A DNA stretch of 64,000 nt from Telmatospirillum siberiense (GCF_002845745.1 NZ_PIUM01000007.1:1309-65308); one strand, 5' to 3'; numbered from the stretch's first letter, positions 52,919 through 61,296 are shown. Numbers and translations are program-made. The notes: a model not told the origin generated them from the sequence alone.

Positions 52919-53177
52919 AACCGCCAAGAGGGCGGCACGAAGAACCATCGGGGGCAAGTCTATTCACCACGGGGGGCGAGGGTCAAGCGGTTCGCTGCCA
53001 CGGCAACGAATTCAGGTTAACAACCGGTTGGCGCCGCCAATTTCATTTGCCGGCCCACTCCCAGGAGTCGTCATCCCCGTGCCGAACAGTCGCGTGTCGA
53101 GTTCGGCCATGACGCCGGCGTTGATAAAGTCGAAACCCGAGTTCGGAGCCCCGGAGGCTGGGAACGCTTCGATCCCA

Positions 53178-53341
53178 TCTGTGCTCACCTGCGTTCATCG
53201 GCGCTGATCTGCGTTTCCTTATAATCGATTCCGGCGGGTTATTCTGGGGCCAATCGAGCTGCTCCCGAAGACCCGGCCCGGGACCGGGGGCTTGTCAAAA
53301 GGAGCACAGATAAACACCGATGAACTCAGATAGGGGCAGAT
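53178..53341. repeat. Inverted pair of 10-bp tandem repeats (ATCTGCGTTC type)
   Basis: 53178-53217 consists of four consecutive 10-mers: ATCTGTGCTC, ACCTGCGTTC, ATCGGCGCTG, ATCTGCGTTT. 53302-53341, read on the opposite strand, has four more: ATCTGCCCCT, ATCTGAGTTC, ATCGGTGTTT, ATCTGTGCTC. The two arrays face each other across 84 bases and could fold into a long hairpin. The rest of the gap from 52919 to the cooM promoter holds no gene that I can see. Confidence 0.75.
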
Positions 53342-53479
53342 GTGGACTGCTCCCATGCCTGAGACAAGAAACTATGGACAAGGTTGGACTTGAACCGTGC
53401 GGTTCGCTGCCGCCCGAAGGATTGCATCTTCTTCGGCTGGCGAACGACACTTTTTCCTCCTCCGGACAATCGGCAGAAC

Positions 53480-53522
53480 TGTCCGCGATCTGACAGACAG
53501 CGACTCCGCCTGCTTCCATAAT
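53480..53522 (+). promoter_or_regulatory. CooA-type operator and -10 box of the cooM operon
   Basis: 53480-53495 reads TGTCCGCGATCTGACA (TGTCC-N6-TGACA), followed after 21 bases by CATAAT at 53517-53522. The inferred transcript start is near 53529 and the palindrome centre is at about -41.5, the class II activator position. No -35 hexamer is evident. The flanking bases match those of the moaA operator closely. Confidence 0.78.
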
Positions 53523-53682
53523 CCCGACCGTTACCGCTCATCCATCGAATGAGGCCGCTTAACAGTGTTTTCCGACCGCTGAGCATGAAATCGCGCCGTT
53601 TGTCGGATTGGGCCCCACCCAAACCCTCATTCGGCGTAGGTAGTAATCAAAGCCTTACTAAAAATAAGGCAAAGGGGACCCC

Positions 53683-53844
53683 ATGAAAGCTGTGGTGAGA
53701 AGGATGATGGATCTTTCGACATCCCGCGCGCAAAACCGGCAAGAAGCCGGTTGGCGGCCCGAAATTACCGATATTTCAAGCTTCTCCAAAGTGTCGGGAA
53801 ACTCTGCCGAGGGTTTCCGTTGCCGATGGACGCGACTGGTCTGA
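53683..53844 (+). CDS. Possible 53-residue leader ORF upstream of cooM
   Basis: A short frame starts at ATG 53683 with AAAGGGGA four bases upstream and ends at 53844, inside the roughly 390-base untranslated leader of the cooM transcript. The product is basic and Ser-rich with one Cys and two Trp and resembles nothing known. Third-position GC is not raised, so coding is doubtful. It could be a regulatory leader peptide. Confidence 0.3.
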   Translation: MKAVVRRMMDLSTSRAQNRQEAGWRPEITDISSFSKVSGNSAEGFRCRWTRLV

Positions 53845-53917
53845 TCACAGGTGCCGGATATACGCGCCGGGATGTGTTGCTCCCGGGGCGTTGGGATGAG
53901 GGTTGGAAGGGGACGTC

Positions 53918-56900
53918 ATGCTGAGTTCAACAATTCTGGCTTGGGTTGGAGTGCTGCTTCTCTTGGCGGGCGAGATCGCGGCCCTGGCCTCGATGCGCAA
54001 CGTCGTCCGGGCCCTGGTCATCTCCTCCATCGCCGAGTTGGGGTATGTCCTTTTCGGCTTCGGTCTCGGGTCCGTGGCCGGCGAGACCGGCGCCGTCATG
54101 CATCTCGGCTATCAGTTGGTGATGCGTGGTCTGCTGTTCCTGGCGCTGGTGCCGTTGGTCCGCGCCGCGGGATCATCCCGATTGGAGGACATGTCCGGCG
54201 TCGGACAGTCCAACCGGATGGTATCGCTGCTGTTCGGCTTCGCCATGTTCTCGGTGATGGGGCTGTCGCCCTTCAAGGGATCCTTCGCCAAGTTTCTCGT
54301 GCTTTACGGCGCGGTCGAACAGGGGCAATGGGGGCTTGCCTCGTTCGGAACCATCGCCAGCGTCGTTTCGCTGGTCGTCTATATCACCATCATCCAGCGC
54401 ATCTGTTTCGCCCGGAAGGCAAAGGGCGAGCCGCCCGCCAGAACGGTTGCGCCCGGCGCTCTCGCCCTGCCGCTGGGCGTCCTGACGCTGGCCACCATCG
54501 TCATGAGCCTGTTTCCGCAACCCCTGGAGGATGCGGCGCAGCATCTGGTCGGCGCGGTCGGCGGGACCGGATTGCCGGATTATGAAAGCCCCTGGTCCCT
54601 CCTGGTTCTGGTCCCCTATATCGGCGGCTTCGTACTTTACGGCCTTGGCTGCCTGTCGGGACGGCTGCGCGATGTCGCCGCCATCGCCCTGGCCGCCGTG
54701 ACGATGGTCCTGGCCTGGCAGAACGGCTCGGTCGATGCCGTCTCCTGGCTGTTTTCCGTGGTTTTCGCCGGCATCGCCCTGCTGGTGGTGATCTATTCCT
54801 TCTCCTATATCCGCGCCCATGAGGCGGCCAACCGCTATTACTTCTTCCTGTTCCTCGCCATCGGTTCCCTGCTGGGGCTGGTCACCGAGCAGCAGTTCGG
54901 CAATTTTTACGTCTTCTGGGAGCTGATGACCTGGTCCACCTATTTCCTGGTCATTCACGAGCAGAGTGAAAAAGCGCTCGCCGCCGGTCGCAAATATTTC
55001 CTGATGTGCGCTTCCGGCGCCTATGTCATGCATTTCGGCATCCTGCTGCTGCATGCCCAGATCGGCAGTTTCGAGATGGGCGTGATCGCGCAGCATGTCG
55101 GCGAACTGAGTTCCGGGGTGACGACGGTGGTCGTCTTCCTGTTCATGGTCGGATTGGGCGTCAAGGCGGGCGTCTTTCCCTTCCACGGCTGGTTGCCCGA
55201 TGCCCATCCGGTGGCGCCGTCGTCGATTTCGGCGCCGATGTCGGGCATCGTCACCAAGGCCGGCGTCTATGGCCTGATCAAGGTTCTGTTCGTCCTGTTC
55301 GGCGCCGGACTGCTGTCGAAAGCGTCTCCGGCCGGGTCCTTCTCCTCCTTCGGCCTGACCCTTTCCTGTTTGGGTGCCGTAACCGTCGTCTACGCGGAAA
55401 TCAAGGCGCTGCGCGAGCGCGAGTTGAAGCGCATGCTGGCCTATTCGACGCTGGCGCAAGTCGGAGAAATCGTCGCCGTCCTTGGGATCGGCAGCTATCT
55501 GGCGATCGCGGGCGCATCCTTGCATGTGGTCAATCACGCGGCCATGAAGAGCCTGCTGTTCCTTGCCGCCGGCTCCTTCATCTTCCGCCTCGGACGCAAG
55601 CGCCTCGACGAGTTCAAGGGGGTTGGCCGGGCCATGCCCTTGACCGGCCTGTTCTTCGCCATCGGCGCCCTGGCCGTGATGGGGTTGCCGCCGTTCTCCG
55701 GCTTCTTCAGCAAATTCCTGATGATTTATGCCTGCGTGGCGGCGGGGTTGTGGCCGTTGGCGGCGATCATTCTGGCCGGCAGCGTGATCGGCGCCGTCTA
55801 TTACGCCCGCGTTCTCCGCATCCTGTTCTTCGAGCGTTACCAGGGCCCCGCCGTGGCCGAGGCACCGTTCTCCATGCTTCTGGCCACCGGTCTGCTCAGC
55901 GCTTTCGTGATCCTGGGCGGCCTGGTCCCGGATTACGGCGTGCTGCTGGTCCGTCCCGTGGCCGATTTGGCCGCCGCGCGCGGCGGCCAGGCGATCGCGG
56001 ACATCCCCAGCCTGCAGATGATCTGGCCGGCCAGTGCCGTCGCCGTGGCGATCGGGGCCGGACTGACCTTCCTCCTCGGCCGGCGGCATCCCGTGGCGGC
56101 CGGCGTCCTGTCGATCCTGGCCATGCTGGCCGCCGTGGCGAGCATCATTGTGCAAGGCGCCCAATATGATCGCCTGTCCTTCTGGTTCGCCCTGTTGATC
56201 GCCGGTGTCGGCGCTCTCAACCTGTCGCACTCCATCGGCTACATGCGCCACGGCCATGCGCACGGCCGCTACTATTTCCTTTTCCTGGCGATGATCGGCG
56301 GCCTGCTCGGCATGACGGCCAGCACCGATCTGTTCAATTTCTTCGCCTTCTGGGAAATCATGAGCAGTTGGACCCTGTTCTTCCTCATCATCCATGAGGA
56401 GACGCCGGAAGCGCTGCGCGAAGGGTTCAAGTACTTCCTGTTCAACTTCATCGGCGCCAGCATCATGTTCCTGGGCGTGGCCATGCTGGGTGCCCGCTCC
56501 GGCGGCTTCGGCTTCGAGCAGTTGCGCAATGCCGCTCCGGGAATGGACCTTCCCTGGCTGGCCGGGGCGGTGGTGCTGATTCTCGTCGGTTTGGCGATGA
56601 AGGCGGCCATGTTGCCGGTTCGCATCGACTATCAGATGCATCCGGCGACGGCGCCGACGCCGGTTTCCGGCTATATCTCCTCGGTTCTGCTGAAAAGCGG
56701 ACCCTATGGCGTGTTGAAACTGTTCGCCGTGCTGGGCGGCTCCGTGTTGTTCGCCCGCCTGGGCACCGTCATGGATATCAGTCTGCCGCTTTATGTGCTG
56801 GCGGTGGTCGCCGCCGTCACCGTGCTTTATGCCGGGGCCCAGGCGATGATTCAGACCGGCGTCAAGCGGGTGCTGATCTATGCAACGGTTTGCCAGTTGG

Positions 56901-57700
56901 GTTACATCCTGCTCGGCCTATCCCTGGGCTCGGCCCTCGGCGTGGCCGGCGGGCTGATGCATCTGGTCAATCACATGCTGCTGAAGGACACCCTGTTCCT
57001 GGCCGCCGGCTGCATCCTCGCGCAAGCTCATGTCGTCGATCTCGACGATCTGGGCGGGCTGGGGCGGAAGATGCCCTGGACCATGGGATTGTTCCTTTTC
57101 GCCGGTCTGTCGATCGCCGGAATGCCGCCGCTCAACGGGTTCACCTCGAAATGGCTGATCTTCCAAGCCTGTCTGCAATCCGGCCATTATCTGCTGGGAC
57201 TGGCCGCCCTGATGGGAAGCCTGTTCACCCTGGCCGCCATTCTGAAATTCGCCCATGCCGCCTTCATGGGGGAGACCTCGCAGGTTTCCGCCGGAATGGT
57301 CGAGGCGCCCGCCAGCATGCTGGTCCCCATGGGCATCCTCGTCGGAGCCTCCGTCCTGGTCGGTTTGTTCCCCGGTTTGCTGCTGGTGCCGATCGCCGGG
57401 ATCCAGCAGTCGCTGGGACTGGAGGCGGTCGTCGCCTCCTGGGGCGGTCCGCTGCCCGGACCGGGCGGATGGAGCAACGCTCCGATCACCATCCTGCTGC
57501 TGATCATCGCGGCGGCGGGGTGGCTCTATACCCGCATGGGCGGCAGCAGGGTCCGTGTCGGCAACGTCCATCTCTGCGGTAACGACTTCGACCTCCGGCA
57601 GGGCCGGATGGGTCCATCCAACCTCTATGAGTCGCCCGACGGACTGATCCGCACCGTCCTCGCGGCGCATCCCGAGGAAGGGAGTGCCAAGCATGTCTGA
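53918..57700 (+). CDS. cooM: CooM: giant fused proton-pumping antiporter subunit of energy-converting hydrogenase
   Basis: This 1260-residue polytopic protein, matching the unusual size of R. rubrum CooM, starts at ATG 53918 after GGAAGGGG. It contains an N-terminal half-module (about 1-205) like the second half of an Mrp/NuoL antiporter (HLGYQLVMRGLLFLAL). A complete module (about 235-735) follows, with the TM5 Glu in FYVFWELMTWSTYF, the TM7 Lys in VGLGVKAGVFPFHGWLPDAH, and the TM8 Lys in SGIVTKAGVYGLIK. A second complete module (about 740-1225) has FFAFWEIMSSW, GLAMKAAMLPVRIDYQMHP and NHMLLKDTLFLAAG. It should couple ferredoxin-driven proton reduction to ion export across the cytoplasmic membrane. 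Stop overlaps cooK. Confidence 0.93.
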   Translation: MLSSTILAWVGVLLLLAGEIAALASMRNVVRALVISSIAELGYVLFGFGLGSVAGETGAVMHLGYQLVMRGLLFLALVPLVRAAGSSRLEDMSGVGQSNRMVSLLFGFAMFSVMGLSPFKGSFAKFLVLYGAVEQGQWGLASFGTIASVVSLVVYITIIQRICFARKAKGEPPARTVAPGALALPLGVLTLATIVMSLFPQPLEDAAQHLVGAVGGTGLPDYESPWSLLVLVPYIGGFVLYGLGCLSGRLRDVAAIALAAVTMVLAWQNGSVDAVSWLFSVVFAGIALLVVIYSFSYIRAHEAANRYYFFLFLAIGSLLGLVTEQQFGNFYVFWELMTWSTYFLVIHEQSEKALAAGRKYFLMCASGAYVMHFGILLLHAQIGSFEMGVIAQHVGELSSGVTTVVVFLFMVGLGVKAGVFPFHGWLPDAHPVAPSSISAPMSGIVTKAGVYGLIKVLFVLFGAGLLSKASPAGSFSSFGLTLSCLGAVTVVYAEIKALRERELKRMLAYSTLAQVGEIVAVLGIGSYLAIAGASLHVVNHAAMKSLLFLAAGSFIFRLGRKRLDEFKGVGRAMPLTGLFFAIGALAVMGLPPFSGFFSKFLMIYACVAAGLWPLAAIILAGSVIGAVYYARVLRILFFERYQGPAVAEAPFSMLLATGLLSAFVILGGLVPDYGVLLVRPVADLAAARGGQAIADIPSLQMIWPASAVAVAIGAGLTFLLGRRHPVAAGVLSILAMLAAVASIIVQGAQYDRLSFWFALLIAGVGALNLSHSIGYMRHGHAHGRYYFLFLAMIGGLLGMTASTDLFNFFAFWEIMSSWTLFFLIIHEETPEALREGFKYFLFNFIGASIMFLGVAMLGARSGGFGFEQLRNAAPGMDLPWLAGAVVLILVGLAMKAAMLPVRIDYQMHPATAPTPVSGYISSVLLKSGPYGVLKLFAVLGGSVLFARLGTVMDISLPLYVLAVVAAVTVLYAGAQAMIQTGVKRVLIYATVCQLGYILLGLSLGSALGVAGGLMHLVNHMLLKDTLFLAAGCILAQAHVVDLDDLGGLGRKMPWTMGLFLFAGLSIAGMPPLNGFTSKWLIFQACLQSGHYLLGLAALMGSLFTLAAILKFAHAAFMGETSQVSAGMVEAPASMLVPMGILVGASVLVGLFPGLLLVPIAGIQQSLGLEAVVASWGGPLPGPGGWSNAPITILLLIIAAAGWLYTRMGGSRVRVGNVHLCGNDFDLRQGRMGPSNLYESPDGLIRTVLAAHPEEGSAKHV

Positions 57701-58652
57701 TGGTCTGATTCTGCTCTTTTCGGTGCTGGTCTTCCCGGGCGGCCTGTTCGCCCTGGCCCTGGGGCTTCTGATCAAGGGCGTCGATCGGCGCGTGGCCGCC
57801 CGGCTGCAACGCCGCGTCGGGCCGCCGCTGTTGCAGCCGGTTTTCGATCTGATCAAGCTCTCCCGGAAGGAAACCATGATCCCGGCCCAGTCCTCGGCGG
57901 CGATTTTCCGCTGGGCGCCGCTGGCCGGTTTCTCCTGCATGGTGCTGGCCGCGGCGATGATTCCGATCAATGGCGTCTATCGTCCGAGCCCCGAACTGGG
58001 CGATCTCCTGACGCTGTTCTATTTATTGGCGGTGCCGGCGGTGGTTCTCATGCTGGCGGGGTCGGCGTCGGGCTCCCCCTTCGGCGCCATCGGCTTCTCC
58101 CGCGAGATGTCCATCATGCTGGCCTATGAGGGGCCGGTGCTGTTGGCCCTGTTGTCGGTGGCCATCCGCGTCGGCGTCGGCGAGGGGCACCTGATCAGTC
58201 TGTCCTTAACCGAGATCGTCCAATATCAGCGGGTCCACGGGCCCTTTATCCTCGATCCGTGGATGTGGCCGGCCATGCTGACCTTCCTCTGCTTCTTCCC
58301 GGCCAATCTCGGTGTTCTGCCTTTCGATATCCCCGAAGCCGAGACCGAGGTGCTGGAAGGACCGCTGCTCGAATATTCCGGGCCGTCGCTCGGTCTCTTC
58401 AAGATGATGTCGGCGGTCAAATGCGTCGTCGTCCTGGGGCTCGGCATCACCTTGTTTCTGCCCAATGGGCCGGACGGCGTCCTTGGATTGCTCCTCTTCG
58501 CCGTCAAATGCACCGTGCTGGCCGTTTTGGGGGTGACCGTCGTGCGGACCGGCATGGGACGCATGCGGATCGACCAGGCTTTCCGGTTCTTCCTCAAATG
58601 GCCGCTCGCCCTTGGGATCGCCAGTCTCGCCATCATGCTTGCGAGGTCGTGA
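57693..58652 (+). CDS. cooK: CooK: NuoH-like membrane anchor subunit of the hydrogenase
   Basis: This 319-residue membrane protein of the NuoH/HyfC/EchB family has about eight helices. Conserved loops are GVDRRVAARLQRRVGPPLLQ, the quinone-site-like acidic loop FDIPEAETEVLEGPLLEYSG and LFKMMSAVKCVVVLGL. It anchors the hydrophilic hydrogenase module to the CooM antiporter. It begins 8 bases inside the cooM gene end and its stop lies one base before the cooL start. Confidence 0.93.
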   Translation: MSDGLILLFSVLVFPGGLFALALGLLIKGVDRRVAARLQRRVGPPLLQPVFDLIKLSRKETMIPAQSSAAIFRWAPLAGFSCMVLAAAMIPINGVYRPSPELGDLLTLFYLLAVPAVVLMLAGSASGSPFGAIGFSREMSIMLAYEGPVLLALLSVAIRVGVGEGHLISLSLTEIVQYQRVHGPFILDPWMWPAMLTFLCFFPANLGVLPFDIPEAETEVLEGPLLEYSGPSLGLFKMMSAVKCVVVLGLGITLFLPNGPDGVLGLLLFAVKCTVLAVLGVTVVRTGMGRMRIDQAFRFFLKWPLALGIASLAIMLARS

Positions 58653-58653
58653 A

Positions 58654-59097
58654 ATGAACGCGCAGATTCCCTCTTTGCTGTCACGGCTGTCGACGAAGTC
58701 GCCCTGGCTCTACCGGATCAACGCCGGATCCTGCAATGGCTGCGATGTCGAACTGGCCACCACGGCCATCATTCCGCGTTACGATGTCGAACGGCTGGGC
58801 TGTCAATATTGCGGCAGTCCCAAACACGCCGACATCGTCCTGATCACCGGTCCGCTGACGGTGCGGGTGAAGGATAAGGTCCTGCGGCTCTACCAGGAAA
58901 TTCCCGATCCCAAGGTTACGGTGGCGGTCGGCGTCTGTCCGATTTCCGGGGGCGTCTTCCGCGACAGCTACGCGATCGCAGGCCCGCTCGACCAATATAT
59001 TCCGATCGATGTGAATGTTCCGGGGTGTCCGCCGCGTCCGCAGGCGATCATCGAAGGTATCGCCAAGGCGATCGCCGTCTGGCAAACGCGGATTTAG
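58654..59097 (+). CDS. cooL: CooL: small (NuoB-like) subunit of group 4 [NiFe] hydrogenase
   Basis: This 147-residue protein carries the proximal [4Fe-4S] cluster through NAGSCNGCDVEL, VGVCPISGGVF and VPGCPPRPQAI. It lacks the medial and distal clusters and the signal peptide of uptake hydrogenases, as expected for a cytoplasmic group 4 enzyme. It mediates electron transfer between CooX and the active site in CooH. Confidence 0.94.
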   Translation: MNAQIPSLLSRLSTKSPWLYRINAGSCNGCDVELATTAIIPRYDVERLGCQYCGSPKHADIVLITGPLTVRVKDKVLRLYQEIPDPKVTVAVGVCPISGGVFRDSYAIAGPLDQYIPIDVNVPGCPPRPQAIIEGIAKAIAVWQTRI

Positions 59098-59110
59098 GAG
59101 GAAGGCGGTC

Positions 59111-59623
59111 ATGTCGTTTTTTCTGCCCGTCCTGCTGAGAAACCTGCTCAAGGGACCCTCGACCGAGGCCTTTCCCTTCGGCGAGGCGATTACACCGAAG
59201 AAGCTCAGGGCCCGTATCAGCTTCGACCCCGACTCCTGCGCGCTGTGCCGGGTCTGTGCCCGCATCTGTCCGGCCGGCGCCATCCAGTTCGAGAAGAAGC
59301 CCGATGGCCTGGAATTCAATCTTTGGCACAACGCCTGCGTTTTCTGCGGTCTGTGCGCGCTTTACTGCGAATCGGAAGGCCTGCATTCCACCAACGACTG
59401 GCATCTGTCCCATCTTCAGTCGGAAAAATACGATCTGGTCGAACGGGCGACGGTGAAGTTCCAGAAATGCACCAAATGCGGCAAGCAGAAGATGCCGGCG
59501 CCGCTTCCGCTGATGGCCAAGCTGTATCCCGGATTACCCGCCGACGAGATCGAGCGGTTGCGCGCCATGTGTCCGCAATGCCGCAAGGCTGAAACAGCTC
59601 CTGCCGAAGGAGAACCGTCATGA
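59111..59623 (+). CDS. cooX: CooX: polyferredoxin (NuoI-like) subunit
   Basis: This 170-residue protein has two [4Fe-4S] motifs, CALCRVCARICPAGA and CVFCGLCALYCESE; the second has Glu where Pro is usual after the last Cys. An added C-terminal segment has two CxxC pairs (FQKCTKCGKQ and AMCPQCRKAE) that could bind zinc or another iron centre. It receives electrons from a ferredoxin and passes them to CooL. The gene has an AGGAGGA box and its stop overlaps the cooU start. Confidence 0.93.
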   Translation: MSFFLPVLLRNLLKGPSTEAFPFGEAITPKKLRARISFDPDSCALCRVCARICPAGAIQFEKKPDGLEFNLWHNACVFCGLCALYCESEGLHSTNDWHLSHLQSEKYDLVERATVKFQKCTKCGKQKMPAPLPLMAKLYPGLPADEIERLRAMCPQCRKAETAPAEGEPS

Positions 59624-60159
59624 AATATCTGCAGGCCGTCGTCGCCGAAGGGCTGAAGGATGCCGCGCCGGATCGTCACAAGATCGAGTTTCGCACCGAC
59701 GTCAAGGGCGTGACCACGGCCTGGTGCGTCCTGGACGAGAAGGACGATTTGCTGGCGGTGGCCCGGTTCCTTGCCGAAGGATCCGCCCGGTTGTCGACGA
59801 TTACCGCCTATTCCACGGAAAAGGCCAAGCGCACCGGCAATTTCGAGATCGCCTACCATTTCGATCTGGATGGCGACACCTTGACGGTAAGCGTGCATGT
59901 CCCGCCTGACGGCGAGGTCGACAGCATCACCTCGCTCTTCGATAACGCCGATTGGCCGGAACGGGAAATGGCCGAGCTTTACGGCATCAAACTGCGGGGG
60001 CATCCCCATCCCGAACGCCTGTTCATCGATGAATCCCTGGGCGATGCGGTGTTCGACCAGTACATCCCCTATTCAACGATGGTCAACGCGGCCACCACCA
60101 AGGGGCTGTGGGAAAAGGTGATCGCCAAGGGCAAGGGCAAGGGGGAGGGCACGCCATGA
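59620..60159 (+). CDS. cooU: CooU: NuoC-like 30-kDa subunit
   Basis: This 179-residue protein is homologous to the NuoC/HycE-N domain, with ARLSTITAYSTEK, VHVPPDGEVDSITSLFDNAD and the family motif WPEREMAELYGIKLRGHPHP followed by ERLFIDES. It has no redox cofactor and bridges CooH to the rest of the peripheral arm. It overlaps both neighbours by four bases. Confidence 0.93.
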   Translation: MKYLQAVVAEGLKDAAPDRHKIEFRTDVKGVTTAWCVLDEKDDLLAVARFLAEGSARLSTITAYSTEKAKRTGNFEIAYHFDLDGDTLTVSVHVPPDGEVDSITSLFDNADWPEREMAELYGIKLRGHPHPERLFIDESLGDAVFDQYIPYSTMVNAATTKGLWEKVIAKGKGKGEGTP

Positions 60160-61238
60160 GTACTTACAAGATCCCCGTCGGACCTCTGCATGTCGCTCTT
60201 GAAGAGCCGATGTATTTCAAGGTCGAGGTCGAAGGCGAAACCGTGACCGGGCTCGACATTCAGGCCGGTCACGTGCATCGCGGAATCGAATATCTGGTGG
60301 CCAAGCGCAATATCCATCAGAACATCGTGCTGACCGAACGTATCTGTTCCCTGTGTTCGAACAGCCATCCTTTTTCCTACTGCATGGCCCTTGAACGCAT
60401 CGGGGGTATTATCGTGCCGGAGCGGGTGGAATACCTGCGCGTCGTCGCCGATGAAATCAAACGCATCGCCTCCCATTTGTTCAATGTGGCCATCACGGCC
60501 CATTTGGTCGGTTTCGACACGCTTTTCATGCAGGTCATGGAAACGCGCGAAATCATGCAGGACACCAAGGAGACGATCTTCGGAAACCGCATGGATCTGG
60601 GCGCCAATCGGATCGGTGGCGTGCGTTACGATCTGGATGGGGAGGGAAAGGCCTATCTGGCCGCCCAACTCGCCCGGATGAAGGCGCCGCTCGACGAATT
60701 CCGCGACCTTTACGAGACCAACGGTTCCTTTCTGCGCAGAACGAAGGGGGTGGGCGTATTGCCGCGCGCGGACGCCATCCGTCTGGGATTGGTCGGTCCC
60801 GTGGCGCGGGCCAGCGGCGTCGATTACGACGTGCGCCGCAAGGCGCCCTATGTCGTCTATGACCGTCTCGATTTCGACGTCCAGACGCTTGCCGACGGCG
60901 ACGTGTGGTCCCGCACCATGATCCGGTTGCGCGAAGTCAAGGAATCGGTGCGCATTATCGAGCAATGTCTGCGCGACATACCGGAGGGGCCGATCTCCAT
61001 CGACGCCATCCCCGAGATCCCCGCCGGCGAAGCCATTGCGAAAAGCGAAGCGCCGCGGGGCGAGTTGATCTATTACCTGCGTACCGACGGTTCCGACAAG
61101 CCGGCCCGTCTCAAATGGCGGGTGCCCAGCTACAACAATTGGAAAGGTCTCCAGGTGATGATGGCCGGCTGCAAGGTGGCCGATATCGCCCTCATTGTCG
61201 GGAGCATCGATCCCTGCATTTCCTGCACCGAACGTTAA
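60156..61238 (+). CDS. cooH: CooH: catalytic large subunit of CO-induced-type [NiFe] hydrogenase
   Basis: This 360-residue protein carries the nickel-iron ligands Cys64 and Cys67 in ERICSLCSNSH and Cys354 and Cys357 in the terminal DPCISCTER. The NuoD-like motif RVVADEIKRIASHLFN and the NRMDLGANRIGGVRYD segment are also present. It stops directly at CTER with no C-terminal extension, so no maturation protease is needed, as described for R. rubrum CooH. It should evolve H2 from protons using ferredoxin-derived electrons. All four cysteine ligands are intact, so activity is expected. Confidence 0.95.
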   Translation: MSTYKIPVGPLHVALEEPMYFKVEVEGETVTGLDIQAGHVHRGIEYLVAKRNIHQNIVLTERICSLCSNSHPFSYCMALERIGGIIVPERVEYLRVVADEIKRIASHLFNVAITAHLVGFDTLFMQVMETREIMQDTKETIFGNRMDLGANRIGGVRYDLDGEGKAYLAAQLARMKAPLDEFRDLYETNGSFLRRTKGVGVLPRADAIRLGLVGPVARASGVDYDVRRKAPYVVYDRLDFDVQTLADGDVWSRTMIRLREVKESVRIIEQCLRDIPEGPISIDAIPEIPAGEAIAKSEAPRGELIYYLRTDGSDKPARLKWRVPSYNNWKGLQVMMAGCKVADIALIVGSIDPCISCTER

Positions 61239-61260
61239 CGCCCCCCTAGGTGCGGGAATA

Positions 61261-61296
61261 CCGCCGCCGCCTTCGGGCGGCGGCGGGCGAATTTTT
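61261..61296 (+). terminator. Rho-independent terminator between cooH and hypA
   Basis: A perfect 11-bp GC stem (CCGCCGCCGCC / GGCGGCGGCGG) with a TTCG tetraloop at 61261-61286 is followed by GCGAATTTTT. It lies 22 bases after the cooH stop and 18 bases before hypA. It should end most coo transcripts and lower hypAB expression relative to the structural genes. Confidence 0.88.

Noticed and set aside
53178-53341. CRISPR array
   Set aside because: Units are 10 bp, contiguous and inverted, with no spacers and no cas genes.
53683-53844. Leader ORF of cooM as a confident gene
   Set aside because: Kept only as a low-confidence feature because codon third positions are not GC-rich and no homology is recognised.
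54173-56641. Minus-strand open frame of 822 residues across cooM
   Set aside because: Low-complexity Gln/His/Gly antisense translation; cooM on the plus strand is unambiguous.
53918-61238. Formate hydrogenlyase (Hyf/Hyc) operon
   Set aside because: No formate dehydrogenase, HyfR or separate HyfD/E/F genes; the order M-K-L-X-U-H, the 1260-residue antiporter fusion and CooH ending at CTER match the coo hydrogenase.
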